From an uncultured Erysipelotrichaceae bacterium (GTDB lineage: Bacteria; Bacillota_I; Bacilli_A; RFN20; CAG-826): a stretch of 17,084 nucleotides of DNA. Both the position numbers and the translations under genes were made by a program. Below, piece after piece: positions 6,687 to 14,148 of the stretch. How positions within the stretch are numbered: position 1 is the first letter of the stretch; each line of letters starts with the position of its first letter. The notes beneath the pieces are model-generated. The model searched no databases. It was not told the origin of the DNA and was given only the letters and a program-made list of their open reading frames with translations. The DNA is taken from NCBI GenBank assembly GCA_902801805.1, contig CADCJP010000023.1, positions 1-17,084 of the forward strand, read 5' to 3'.

Positions 6687-8696
6687 TTAAAATGATGATG
6701 CTTTATAAGTAATTGTTCCTTCTAAATCTGTTCTTCTGATTTTGACGCTGTGTCTATTTAATGTCTCAACAACACTTTTTGAAGGATGACCAAATTTGTT
6801 GTTCTTTCCACATGAAACAATCGCAATTTTTGGGTTCATATAAGTAATAAACTCTTCACAAGATGATGTGTCTGAACCATGATGACCCACTTTTAAGATG
6901 TCACAAGGAATGGAGTTATAATCTCTGATTATTTTCTTTTCTACCCAACTAGGAGCGTCTCCCATAATGACAAAATCTTTATTCAAAATACGGAAAGAAA
7001 GCACTAAGGAGCGGTCATTCTCTTCATTACTAGTCACACCATAGATGTTGTAGTTGTTAAATGTAAGATGACCAACTGATACCGGGAAGGAAGAATTATA
7101 ATCATAAACATGATTAACTCGATATTCTTTTTGTAAGTTTTCTAAAGCTCCATAATGGTCATAGTCATAATGGGTGATAAAAACACTATCGATTTTATAG
7201 ATACGATTCTTCCTTAAAAACGGAATGAGATTGTTATTAGCGATATCACTATAAGTTAAGCCACCTGTATCAATAAGAGTCACTCGATTATGTTCTCTAA
7301 TTAAAGTACAATCGCCTTGACCCACATTAACAAAAGACACTTCATTTGTTAACCTATTATTTAACGGAATAGCGTGAATCAACACTATGCTAACAAGTCC
7401 AATCGATAATCCTCTTTCAATTGGTCTAAAGCCAATAGATAAATAATATAAGTAGGCTAGATAGATAAAATAGTAAATCAAGAGCATAATCTCTGGTAAC
7501 TCTGGTAGATAAGGACCAAAGCTTAGACTCTTAATACCCGTGATATATCCTCTAAGCAAAAAGATAAATAATCGATCGAAAGCATATATTGGAATCCTAA
7601 AGAAACATAATAATGAAGTAATACCAATCATCATAAATAAAGGTGTCGAGATGATTTGAAGAGGAAAAGATAAAATTACCACTTTGTGGTAATAAGCAAT
7701 CTCAAATGGTATAAAGAACAAATAAATCGTTAAAGATTTAAAGAAATACGACTGATATTTGTTATCGATGTAGATATCCTTAATTAGATAAGAAATGATT
7801 GGGATTGAGAAGCCTAAGATAAAACTGTCTTGGTACGCTAAAAAGTGATCAAATATTAAGCAGATTATACCTCCGAATGATATGACTTCTAGATAGTTAA
7901 AATTCTTTTTCAGCGGGTGCTTGTTTATCCATTTTAATAGCAAAAGAAAAACCACACGCATGACGCTGAACTTAGGTATCGTAAATACCATATAGATGGC
8001 TAAAAGTGAGATAGTTATTAACTCACTATATTTATCCTTCAAAAATAAACCAAGTATGTAATTAAGCATTAAGGCAAATAGCCCAACATATAAACCACTC
8101 GCGGATAAGAATCTTGATAAATGTAGATTAGCAATCCGATTACTAGTTTCACTCTCTTCTCCATCAGAAAATAAGATTGACCCAACTATCGCTCTTTCCT
8201 CTTTATTAAAATGACTAAGCGCTTTATTCCTGGCTTCGTTAATTCTTACAAAGTTATGAAACTTAACGGATATGCGTTTAGCGTTTAAAGAATGAAAGAC
8301 ACCTTTGTTATGGAGATATTCTTTAAAATCAAACCCTGATTCTAATGTCGCAAAATCAAGTTCTTCTTTTTTACCTTCTATAGAAAGATAGTCACCTAGA
8401 TCATAAGAATGACCTTTTGAATAAACATATAATCTTTCTCCTCCACTGTTTAGGAGGAAGTAGTTTTCTTTTGCGGTATACACAAATCCTGAATAGGTTG
8501 TTTTATTATAGGAGATAGAAACGAAAGACAAACCAAAACCTAAAACCACTCCTCCTAAAGAGATAAGCAAAGGGATAAGCTTAAATCTTTTATAAACAAA
8601 GAGAAGGAAAATAATGGTCACCATTAAAAGGATGATTAGTGACCTGGTAAGAACGTTACCTAGATAAAAACCAATAAAGAAAAGAAAGATAATCAC
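6687..8696 (-). CDS. comEC: ComEC/Rec2 DNA-uptake channel protein
   Basis: 669 residues, somewhat shorter than Bacillus ComEC (about 776). It is the inner-membrane channel that passes single-stranded DNA into the cell. In order: two or more N-terminal membrane helices (1-60), an OB-like extracellular domain (about 65-150), a polytopic competence domain (about 190-445), and a metallo-beta-lactamase-like domain with NVGQGDCTLI (457-466), LIDTGG (474-479), His509-x-Asp511-x-Asp513-His514, MGD (578-580), GHHGS (604-608) and GHP (636-638). The nuclease-like site is therefore intact. It starts with GTG, whose bases overlap the comEA stop as GTGA, so translation is coupled to comEA; no separate ribosome site is visible. 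Confidence 0.95.
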   Translation of the reverse strand: MIIFLFFIGFYLGNVLTRSLIILLMVTIIFLLFVYKRFKLIPLLISLGGVVLGFGLSFVSISYNKTTYSGFVYTAKENYFLLNSGGERLYVYSKGHSYDLGDYLSIEGKKEELDFATLESGFDFKEYLHNKGVFHSLNAKRISVKFHNFVRINEARNKALSHFNKEERAIVGSILFSDGEESETSNRIANLHLSRFLSASGLYVGLFALMLNYILGLFLKDKYSELITISLLAIYMVFTIPKFSVMRVVFLLLLKWINKHPLKKNFNYLEVISFGGIICLIFDHFLAYQDSFILGFSIPIISYLIKDIYIDNKYQSYFFKSLTIYLFFIPFEIAYYHKVVILSFPLQIISTPLFMMIGITSLLCFFRIPIYAFDRLFIFLLRGYITGIKSLSFGPYLPELPEIMLLIYYFIYLAYLYYLSIGFRPIERGLSIGLVSIVLIHAIPLNNRLTNEVSFVNVGQGDCTLIREHNRVTLIDTGGLTYSDIANNNLIPFLRKNRIYKIDSVFITHYDYDHYGALENLQKEYRVNHVYDYNSSFPVSVGHLTFNNYNIYGVTSNEENDRSLVLSFRILNKDFVIMGDAPSWVEKKIIRDYNSIPCDILKVGHHGSDTSSCEEFITYMNPKIAIVSCGKNNKFGHPSKSVVETLNRHSVKIRRTDLEGTITYKASSF

Positions 8697-9238
8697 TGAT
8701 GCAAGATGACGTAATTACGAATCTTATGATAGGTAGCGTTACCAATGCCGTATACATTAAGCAAGTCTTCGACGGTATTAAAAATACCGTTTTCGGAACG
8801 ATAAGAGACAATTGAGCTTGCAATTGAAGTAGTAATGCCGTTTACGGACATCAATGTCTGAGCATCGTCTTGATTAATGTTTACTTTACTAATTTCACTT
8901 TTGGAGCAAATGTCATTATCGTCAAACTTACTAGCGATGTAATAAGTTGTTCCCGCTTTTAGTTTTGCGGTTTCATAGAACGCTAATTCGTCTGCGTTAG
9001 CCGTTGTTCCGCCAGCGGCCTCTAATAAGTCATGCATAGTAATACCATCACTTAAAACATAGGTTCCCGCTTTATAGACTTCACCTTCAATTGTGTACTT
9101 GCTTCCGTTTTGGTTGCTGACTTCTGTGACATTGTTGCTATTTACTGTACCTGCAGGATTTAAGTCTGGATCAATGACTAAAAAACCGATGATGACAATA
9201 AAGGCCACGATTGTCACGCCAATTAAAACTTTTAACAT
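8693..9238 (-). CDS. comEA: ComEA competence DNA receptor
   Basis: 181 residues. One N-terminal membrane anchor (4-24), then an SLBB domain (about 48-104, beginning YTIEGEVYKAGTY), then a helix-hairpin-helix DNA-binding domain (about 118-181) with VNGITTSIASSIVSYR and VYGIGNATYHKIR. It binds double-stranded DNA outside the membrane and hands it to ComEC. It ends in TGA overlapping the GTG of comEC, which shows that TGA is a stop in this genome. The ribosome site AGGAGG is strong, but it forms one arm of a perfect hairpin. Together with comEC it suggests that at least the inner part of a natural transformation pathway is present. Confidence 0.94.
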   Translation of the reverse strand: MLKVLIGVTIVAFIVIIGFLVIDPDLNPAGTVNSNNVTEVSNQNGSKYTIEGEVYKAGTYVLSDGITMHDLLEAAGGTTANADELAFYETAKLKAGTTYYIASKFDDNDICSKSEISKVNINQDDAQTLMSVNGITTSIASSIVSYRSENGIFNTVEDLLNVYGIGNATYHKIRNYVILHQ

Positions 9239-9248
9239 AAAAAATAAA

Positions 9249-9271
9249 CCTCCTACTTAATAAATAGGAGG
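9249..9271 (-). promoter_or_regulatory. Hairpin enclosing the comEA ribosome-binding site
   Basis: On the minus strand CCTCCTA (9271-9265) pairs perfectly with TAGGAGG (9255-9249) across a 9-nt loop, followed by the U-rich TTTATTTTTT leading into the ATG at 9238. The right arm is the comEA Shine-Dalgarno. It could block translation, end the greA transcript, or do both. Confidence 0.6.
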
Positions 9272-9309
9272 CTAAATTGATTTTTTTCCTAAAATTTTGA
9301 AAATTTCTA

Positions 9310-9783
9310 TTATTTTACTTCAATTTTTAAGATTTCAACCTTGTAGGTCTTGATGGCTTTGACTTCGATGATGTCACCAGCGCTCTTACCGGTTAAGGCT
9401 TCGCCTAATGGACAAGAGTTAGAAATCTTGCCATTGACTGGGTCAGATTCGACTGTACCAACAATCATGTATGAAGCTTCTTTATTGTTATCTAAGAAAC
9501 GGATTGTAACGGTAGAACCTAAACCAACTTTCTTAGAATTTGTTTTGCTTTCTTCAATAATTTCAGCATTCGCTAAAATGTTTTCAATTTCTTTAATACG
9601 ACCTTCGACTTCGGCTTGTTTGCTTCTTGCAGCGTCGTAGTCAGCGTTTTCAGATAAGTCACCTTGAGCACGAGCTTCAGCTAATTGTCTCTTAACTTCT
9701 TCACGAGCTTCATCGACTAAATACTTTAATTCATCTTGTAATTTTTTATAACCAGCTTTGGTAAGTTTTTGTTTGTCTGCCAT
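9310..9783 (-). CDS. greA: Transcription elongation factor GreA
   Basis: 157 residues, the normal length. It inserts into the RNA polymerase secondary channel and stimulates cleavage of backtracked RNA. The N-terminal coiled coil (about 1-75) carries the acidic tip GDLSENADY with Asp42 and Glu45; the C-terminal FKBP-like domain (about 80-157) contains VGTVESDPVNGKISNSCPLGEAL. A GAGGT ribosome site precedes the ATG by about 7 nt and a separate promoter lies just upstream. It lies between the ruvX-DUF1292 pair and comEA; in Bacillus greA also follows this block, but with mltG, udk and other genes in between. Confidence 0.97.
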   Translation of the reverse strand: MADKQKLTKAGYKKLQDELKYLVDEAREEVKRQLAEARAQGDLSENADYDAARSKQAEVEGRIKEIENILANAEIIEESKTNSKKVGLGSTVTIRFLDNNKEASYMIVGTVESDPVNGKISNSCPLGEALTGKSAGDIIEVKAIKTYKVEILKIEVK

Positions 9784-9804
9784 ATAATTACCTCATTTCT
9801 GCAA

Positions 9805-9825
9805 GCGATATTATATCAATATCGC
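9805..9825 (-). promoter_or_regulatory. greA promoter inside a 21-bp inverted repeat
   Basis: On the minus strand TG-A-TATAAT (9818-9810) is a perfect extended -10, with +1 expected near 9803. The -10 lies inside GCGATATT-(5)-AATATCGC (9805-9825), a perfect 8-bp inverted repeat that could be an operator. No T-run follows the repeat, so it is not a terminator. Confidence 0.6.
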
Positions 9826-9848
9826 ATCAATAATGCTATGTTTTTATT

Positions 9849-10130
9849 TCATTTATTAGATTGCTTCAATTCTTGGATTTTTGGATCGTCTTGCCAAGCG
9901 TTGAAAACTTCTTCCACTTCTTCGTATTCTTCGTCATCTTCAATTGGCTCTAATTCGCCGCTTTCAAGATATCTCATCACAACAACTTCTTCGTCCTTAT
10001 CTTCAGTGTCATAGAAGAAAACATAGGAAGTGCCTCTTTCTTCGTTATCATAAGTGAAAAGGATTTGCATTAAGTGTTCTTTACCTTCGTTATCGGTAAC
10101 GACCATTTGTTTTTCGTTTTTGATTTCCAT
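9849..10130 (-). CDS. DUF1292 family protein (YrzB-like)
   Basis: 93 residues from MEIKNEKQMVV. It is a small acidic protein of the DUF1292 family, encoded next to ruvX in most Firmicutes; its function is unknown. The middle holds VTDNEGKEHLMQILFTYDNE and the YVFFYDTED pattern, then a run of Glu/Asp (EPIEDDEEYEEVEEVF). The frame remains open 15 codons further upstream, but that extension lies inside ruvX. The ATG at 10130 has AAAGGAAA at a good distance and starts 2 nt after the ruvX stop, so it is coupled to ruvX. Confidence 0.9.
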   Translation of the reverse strand: MEIKNEKQMVVTDNEGKEHLMQILFTYDNEERGTSYVFFYDTEDKDEEVVVMRYLESGELEPIEDDEEYEEVEEVFNAWQDDPKIQELKQSNK

Positions 10131-10132
10131 AA

Positions 10133-10558
10133 TTAGTTTCCTTTCATTCTTAAATATGTATCGAGGATGACACAAGCGGCAATCTTATCAACGTTGTCTT
10201 TTCTTTGCTGATGATTCATACCTCTATCAGAGATGAAATTATTCGCGGTCACGCTTGATAATCTTTCATCCATTGTTTCAATATTTAATGATGGTTTTTC
10301 TTTCTTTAAATCTTCAATAAAACGTAAAACGTTTTGGCTCATCTCACTTTGTTCACCAGATAAGTGAAGAGGCATACCAATAACGATGTCATTAATCATC
10401 ATCTTTTCTGATAGTTCGATGACATGTTTTCTTGCGACGATGTATTGGTTTCTATCAAAGCGGAATGTCTCTAAACCGTGCACAAAACCGAGAGCGTCAT
10501 TATAGGCCACTCCGAGAGTTTTTGTTCCTAAATCTAAAGAGAGATACTTTTTAACCAC
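10133..10558 (-). CDS. ruvX: Holliday-junction resolvase-like nuclease RuvX (YqgF)
   Basis: 141 residues, the usual length. It has the RNase H-like fold: SLDLGTKTLGVAYND with Asp9, DIVIGMPLHLSGEQSEMS (57-74), MDERLSS with Glu98, and the closing DNVDKIAACVILDTYL with Asp124. The family is implicated in resolving DNA junctions and in 16S rRNA 5'-end processing. It starts with GTG. No Shine-Dalgarno is present, and an extended -10 box places +1 on the G of the GTG, so the mRNA is predicted leaderless. DUF1292 follows 2 nt after the stop. Confidence 0.94.
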   Translation of the reverse strand: MVKKYLSLDLGTKTLGVAYNDALGFVHGLETFRFDRNQYIVARKHVIELSEKMMINDIVIGMPLHLSGEQSEMSQNVLRFIEDLKKEKPSLNIETMDERLSSVTANNFISDRGMNHQQRKDNVDKIAACVILDTYLRMKGN

Positions 10559-10564
10559 GTTAAT

Positions 10565-10573
10565 ATATTAACA
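10565..10573 (-). promoter_or_regulatory. Extended -10 promoter of ruvX, leaderless
   Basis: TG-T-TAATAT on the minus strand ends at 10565, so +1 falls at 10558, the first base of the GTG start codon. A perfect 14-bp palindrome, GTTAATATATTAAC (10559-10572), covers the box up to the start codon. Confidence 0.55.
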
Positions 10574-10615
10574 AGTTATAAAAATTAACGTTAGATAATT
10601 ATTTATAAAATTTAC

Positions 10616-11233
10616 TTAATCTAATTCAGTAACCATTTGTATACGCAAATCTTGGTCGATTACAAATTCACATTCACTATACGTGATGTCTTTATCTAAC
10701 CAAACATAGCCCGCGACAAAGACAATGTCCGTAGTAAATGACCTGTAACGAGCGCCTGGACTATTTGAATCAAACTTAAAGCCGTGCATGTAAAGAACAT
10801 CATTCTTTAAATAAACAGCATTAAAATAAAGATCATAGCCACTACTTCCTAAGGTGATTTCTTCAGTCAATAAGAGATTCTTATTTTGAAATTCATCTTC
10901 TTGTAAACTCTTTACAAATTTAATTGTTTCGTTGTAACGACCATATTCCGCTTTTGCTTCAAGTTCGCTAGCAAAACTAATCGCGCTTTGATAATTATCA
11001 AAAAGCACATTTTTATTATCGTCTTTATCTCTTAAAGCTTGATGAGATTCCAAACTATGAGGATGATCATTAAGTTTATAAGAATCATTAAGTCCAAGAG
11101 CGTCCAATTCTGGAGTGGGATTAGGTTCATAGCAACTACAATTGGTTGTCTTTTTGGCTTTACCTTTGGTGTTAAGAGTTGCACAACCCGCTAAGGATAA
11201 TAAGGCTATTAATAAAATGATACTTTTTTTCAT
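10616..11233 (-). CDS. Uncharacterised lipoprotein
   Basis: 205 residues, no family recognised. A short basic N-terminus and hydrophobic stretch end in the lipobox LAGC with Cys17, so it should be lipid-anchored on the outer face of the membrane. A low-complexity linker (KGKAKKTTNCSCYEPNPTP) follows, then a folded region from about residue 60 that looks alpha/beta and ends EFVIDQDLRIQMVTELD. Two further cysteines (Cys32, Cys34) sit near the anchor. It has its own TATAAT (11262-11267) and a GAGAGG ribosome site. It occupies the alaS-ruvX interval where Bacillus has the small ireB gene, which is absent here. Confidence 0.85.
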   Translation of the reverse strand: MKKSIILLIALLSLAGCATLNTKGKAKKTTNCSCYEPNPTPELDALGLNDSYKLNDHPHSLESHQALRDKDDNKNVLFDNYQSAISFASELEAKAEYGRYNETIKFVKSLQEDEFQNKNLLLTEEITLGSSGYDLYFNAVYLKNDVLYMHGFKFDSNSPGARYRSFTTDIVFVAGYVWLDKDITYSECEFVIDQDLRIQMVTELD

Positions 11234-11261
11234 ATTTCTTTACCTCTCACCAATTAAGACG

Positions 11262-11267
11262 ATTATA
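11262..11267 (-). promoter_or_regulatory. -10 box of the lipoprotein gene
   Basis: TATAAT on the minus strand, +1 expected near 11255, giving a leader of about 22 nt that contains GAGAGG before the ATG at 11233. No convincing -35 is seen. It begins right after the alaS terminator. Confidence 0.45.
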
Positions 11268-11284
11268 GATCTAAAAACCGCTAG

Positions 11285-11314
11285 AAAAAAACTGGATGAT
11301 TAATTTCACCCAGT
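11285..11314 (-). terminator. alaS terminator
   Basis: On the minus strand ACTGGGTGA and TCATCCAGT form a 9-bp stem (one G-U pair) with loop AATTAA, followed by a run of seven Ts including the last stem base. It lies just after both possible alaS stops (11343 and 11323). Confidence 0.85.
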
Positions 11315-11342
11315 CTTTATTTTCACTTAATGAGAAGTTTTT

Positions 11343-13877
11343 TCACTTCGTCAATCTTAGCGAGGTCTGGACACCTAATAAAGTAGCGATATCTTTGACA
11401 AGTTTACCTGCAAGGTAACCTTTATCGTTCGCGGCTTTAGAAGCACCGACAACGATTGGATAACCACCATTTTCTTCACCGACTAAAGCGATGAGGTAAT
11501 TATCTTTATTAGCTTTAAGGCTATCAATAATCTTTAATAAGGAATCACGTTTTTGATCCTTCAAGAATTTCACTAAGATTAATAAACCGTCTTGTTCCAC
11601 GAACTCATTAGCAAGGTTACCACTTGTAGCGTTCGCTAATTTTTGTTTTAAGGTTTCAGCTTCTTTACGATAAGCATCCTTTTCCGCTTGTAAGCCTTTG
11701 AGTTTAGTTGGAACATCATAGATAGAACCAATACCTAATAAGTCACGGCTTTGAGCGAGGATGTTTTCTCTTTTCTTTAAGAGTTCATAAGCACCGAAGG
11801 AGGTTCTCGCTTGAATTCTTCTAATACCCGCGGCCACAGATTCTTCGTATTCAATAACGAAGACACCGATATCACTTGTGTTAGTAACGTGGGTGCCACC
11901 ACAGAATTCTTTAGAGACATCACCAAAGGTGACCACTCTGACTGTATCGCCATATTTATCGTCAAATAAGGCTTTAGCGCCCATCTTCTTCGCTTCTTCA
12001 ATTGGAAGGACAAATGTTTCTTCTTTAATCGCTTGAGCGATATATTGATTAACTCTTCTTTCAACTTCCGCGATTTGCTCTGGGCTCATCTTTTGGAAGT
12101 GATTGAAGTCAAAGTGTGAATATTCTTCATTAACATAAGAACCGTGTTGAGCGATATGATCGCCTAAGACTTCAGTTAAAGCTTGTTGTAAGAGGTGAAC
12201 TGAGGAGTGGTTTCTCGCGATTAAGGTTCTACGGAACTCATCAATTTTCGCGGTTACTTTATCGCCAACCTTAACTTCACCGAACATTACTTTCTCAGAA
12301 TGTAAATGTTGTTTATTAGGTGCTTTGATAACGTTAGTGACTTTCATAGAGACGTTGTTATTTTCAATAACACCAGTATCTGCAACTTGACCACCGCTTT
12401 CAGCGTAGAAGTTAGTGACATCAAGCATAATCTCACCTTCATCATCTAAGGAATCAACTTTATTACCATCTTTGAAACAGGCAACGACTGTCGCTTCCAC
12501 TGGTTCATAGCCATAGTTGAATTTAGAAGCCACTGTGCATTTCATTAAGTCAATAGCTTGCTTATTCATGGATTGTTGGTCACCACGTGCGGTTCTCGCT
12601 CTTTCTCTTTGCTCTTTCATGAGCTTTTCGAATTCTTCAACGTCCACTTTAATGCCTTGTTCTTCACAAATTTCTAAAGTGAGTTCTTTTGGAAAACCGA
12701 ATGTATCGTAGAGTTTGAAGACATCAGCACCACTGACTGCTTTATTATCTTTAATTAACTTCATTAATAAGGCTTCGCCGTTTGTTAAAGTCTTAATGAA
12801 TTTTTCTTCTTCGGCTTTAACGATTTTAGCAACGAATTCTTTCTTACCTTGTAAATATGGATAGTAGTCTTCCATGTTGTTAGCGACGACATCAACGAGT
12901 TGATAGATGAATGGTTTTTCCATACCTAAGAGTTTGCCATATCTGACCGCTCTTCTAAGAAGTCTACGTAAAACGTAGCCTCTGCCTTCATTTGAGAATG
13001 ATTCGCCATCCGCTAAAGCGAAGGTAATTGTTCTAATATGGTCAGCGATAACTCTGAAGGCACGCATATTATCCGCGTATTTTTTACCACTGATTTGTTC
13101 GGTTTTTTGAATCATTGGCCAGAATAAATCTGTTTCGTAGCAGGTATCTGTACCTTGGATAACGGTAACGAATCTTTCTAAACCCGCACCGGTATCGATG
13201 TTCTTACTTGGAAGTTCTTTATATTCGCTTCTCTTTTTACCAATTTCACTATTGAATTGGGAGAAAACGATATTCCAGATTTCCACGAATCTGAAGTTTG
13301 GTAAATCTTCAATTAAAAGTTTGAGACCAACGCCTTCTGGGTCAAACTTTTCACCTCTATCGAAATGGATTTCAGTATCAGGACCACATGGGCCTTCACC
13401 GATTTCCCAGAAGTTATCTTCTTTAATAATTAAATGGTCTTCAGGAACACCCGCATCCATCCAGCATTTCTTTGTTTCTAAATCATCTGGGTGATAAGTG
13501 ACATAGAGTTTTTCCTTTGGAAAATTGAACCATTTTTCACTTGTTAACATTTCCCATGCCCATGGGATGACTTCTTTTCTAAAATAGTCACCAATGGAGA
13601 AGTTACCTAACATTTCAAAGAAAGTTAAGTGAGTCGCATCACCAACGTTTTCAATATCATTAGTTCTGATACATTTTTGAGCATTAGTGATTCTTCTACT
13701 GACTGGGATTTCTGTACCATCAAAATATTTCTTTAACGCTGCAACACCAGCATTGATCCATAGTAAAGTTGGGTCATTCTTTGGAATTAAAGAAGAACCT
13801 GGTTCGATATGGTGGCCTTTGCTTGCGAAAAAATCTAACCACATTCTACGAATGTCTTTGGATTGCATGTACTTCAT
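11343..13877 (-). CDS. alaS: Alanine-tRNA ligase, with an out-of-frame C-terminal tail
   Basis: 844 residues in the open frame. The class II core contains RITNAQKCIRTNDIENVG and the ATHLTFFEMLGNFSIGDY region (63-98); the editing domain has HSSVH (557-561) and CGGTH (659-663), the zinc ligands that remove mischarged Ser and Gly; the C-Ala domain follows from about 700. The tail after Gly835 (VQTSLRLTK) does not look like the family. Reading in the -1 frame from about 11373 instead gives PDLAKIDEVKKLLIK, ending in TGA at 11323, which matches the usual PD(L/M)A...KIDEVL ending. This points to a small indel (real or assembly error) near 11366-11376. GGAGGT lies 6 nt before the ATG, and expression is controlled by an alanine T-box. 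Confidence 0.95.
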   Translation of the reverse strand: MKYMQSKDIRRMWLDFFASKGHHIEPGSSLIPKNDPTLLWINAGVAALKKYFDGTEIPVSRRITNAQKCIRTNDIENVGDATHLTFFEMLGNFSIGDYFRKEVIPWAWEMLTSEKWFNFPKEKLYVTYHPDDLETKKCWMDAGVPEDHLIIKEDNFWEIGEGPCGPDTEIHFDRGEKFDPEGVGLKLLIEDLPNFRFVEIWNIVFSQFNSEIGKKRSEYKELPSKNIDTGAGLERFVTVIQGTDTCYETDLFWPMIQKTEQISGKKYADNMRAFRVIADHIRTITFALADGESFSNEGRGYVLRRLLRRAVRYGKLLGMEKPFIYQLVDVVANNMEDYYPYLQGKKEFVAKIVKAEEEKFIKTLTNGEALLMKLIKDNKAVSGADVFKLYDTFGFPKELTLEICEEQGIKVDVEEFEKLMKEQRERARTARGDQQSMNKQAIDLMKCTVASKFNYGYEPVEATVVACFKDGNKVDSLDDEGEIMLDVTNFYAESGGQVADTGVIENNNVSMKVTNVIKAPNKQHLHSEKVMFGEVKVGDKVTAKIDEFRRTLIARNHSSVHLLQQALTEVLGDHIAQHGSYVNEEYSHFDFNHFQKMSPEQIAEVERRVNQYIAQAIKEETFVLPIEEAKKMGAKALFDDKYGDTVRVVTFGDVSKEFCGGTHVTNTSDIGVFVIEYEESVAAGIRRIQARTSFGAYELLKKRENILAQSRDLLGIGSIYDVPTKLKGLQAEKDAYRKEAETLKQKLANATSGNLANEFVEQDGLLILVKFLKDQKRDSLLKIIDSLKANKDNYLIALVGEENGGYPIVVGASKAANDKGYLAGKLVKDIATLLGVQTSLRLTK

Positions 13878-14105
13878 AAAATACCTCCAAATAAATAAAA
13901 AGTACCTCTTTAAGGAACGGATTTCTCCGCGGTACCATCCTTATTCTCTCAATAATGTTGAGAGCACTTATTTAAGAATAAATCGTTATTCTAACGTCGG
14001 CATTACCCGAATCTTCAGAAGTGGCTTTATAGCATCTTCCTTATGCCCTTTTCACCAACCGGCACTCGCTAAAAGGTTAATAGCTATATTGGCTTCCTGC
14101 TTTGC
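13878..14105 (-). promoter_or_regulatory. T-box riboswitch, alanine-specific leader of alaS
   Basis: The RNA senses uncharged tRNA-Ala and allows alaS transcription when charging falls. Stem I spans about 14100-14010: base CAGGAAG (14099-14093) pairs with CTTCTG, and the opposite internal loop, AAGCCA, holds the specifier codon GCC (14025-14023), an alanine codon. The apical part (14070-14043) includes the conserved GAGTGCCGGTTGGTGAAAA pattern. Stem III is CTCTCAA/TTGAGAG (13946-13964). The T-box AAGGATGGTACCGCGG (13942-13927) carries UGGU, which pairs with the ACCA end of tRNA-Ala. No other function is needed to explain this gap. Confidence 0.93.
13891..13918 (-). terminator. T-box regulated terminator of the alaS leader
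   Basis: GTTCCTT-AAA-GAGGTAC (13918-13902) followed by TTTTTATTTATTT. Its left arm overlaps the TCCTT that pairs with AAGGA in the antiterminator, so the two folds exclude each other. One U-U mismatch interrupts the terminator stem. Confidence 0.75.
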
Positions 14106-14111
14106 GAAATT

Positions 14112-14120
14112 AATATATCA
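14112..14120 (-). promoter_or_regulatory. Promoter of the alaS T-box leader
   Basis: TG-A-TATATT is an extended -10 on the minus strand. +1 is expected at about 14105, just before Stem I of the T-box. The -35 region is weak. Confidence 0.5.
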
Positions 14121-14148
14121 TTAAAGAATGATAAAAACTAGTCTTTGT

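Noticed and set aside
8693..8696. Genetic code 4 (TGA as tryptophan)
   Set aside because: comEA and alaS end at TGA, tryptophan codons in the real genes are TGG, and reading through would not extend the proteins sensibly.
10131..10175. Longer DUF1292 protein starting at 10175
   Set aside because: The extra 15 codons lie inside ruvX and the ATG at 10130 has AAAGGAAA at the right distance.
13198..14124. Open frames on the plus strand across alaS and its leader
   Set aside because: They are antisense to alaS and the T-box, with no ribosome sites or recognisable protein motifs.
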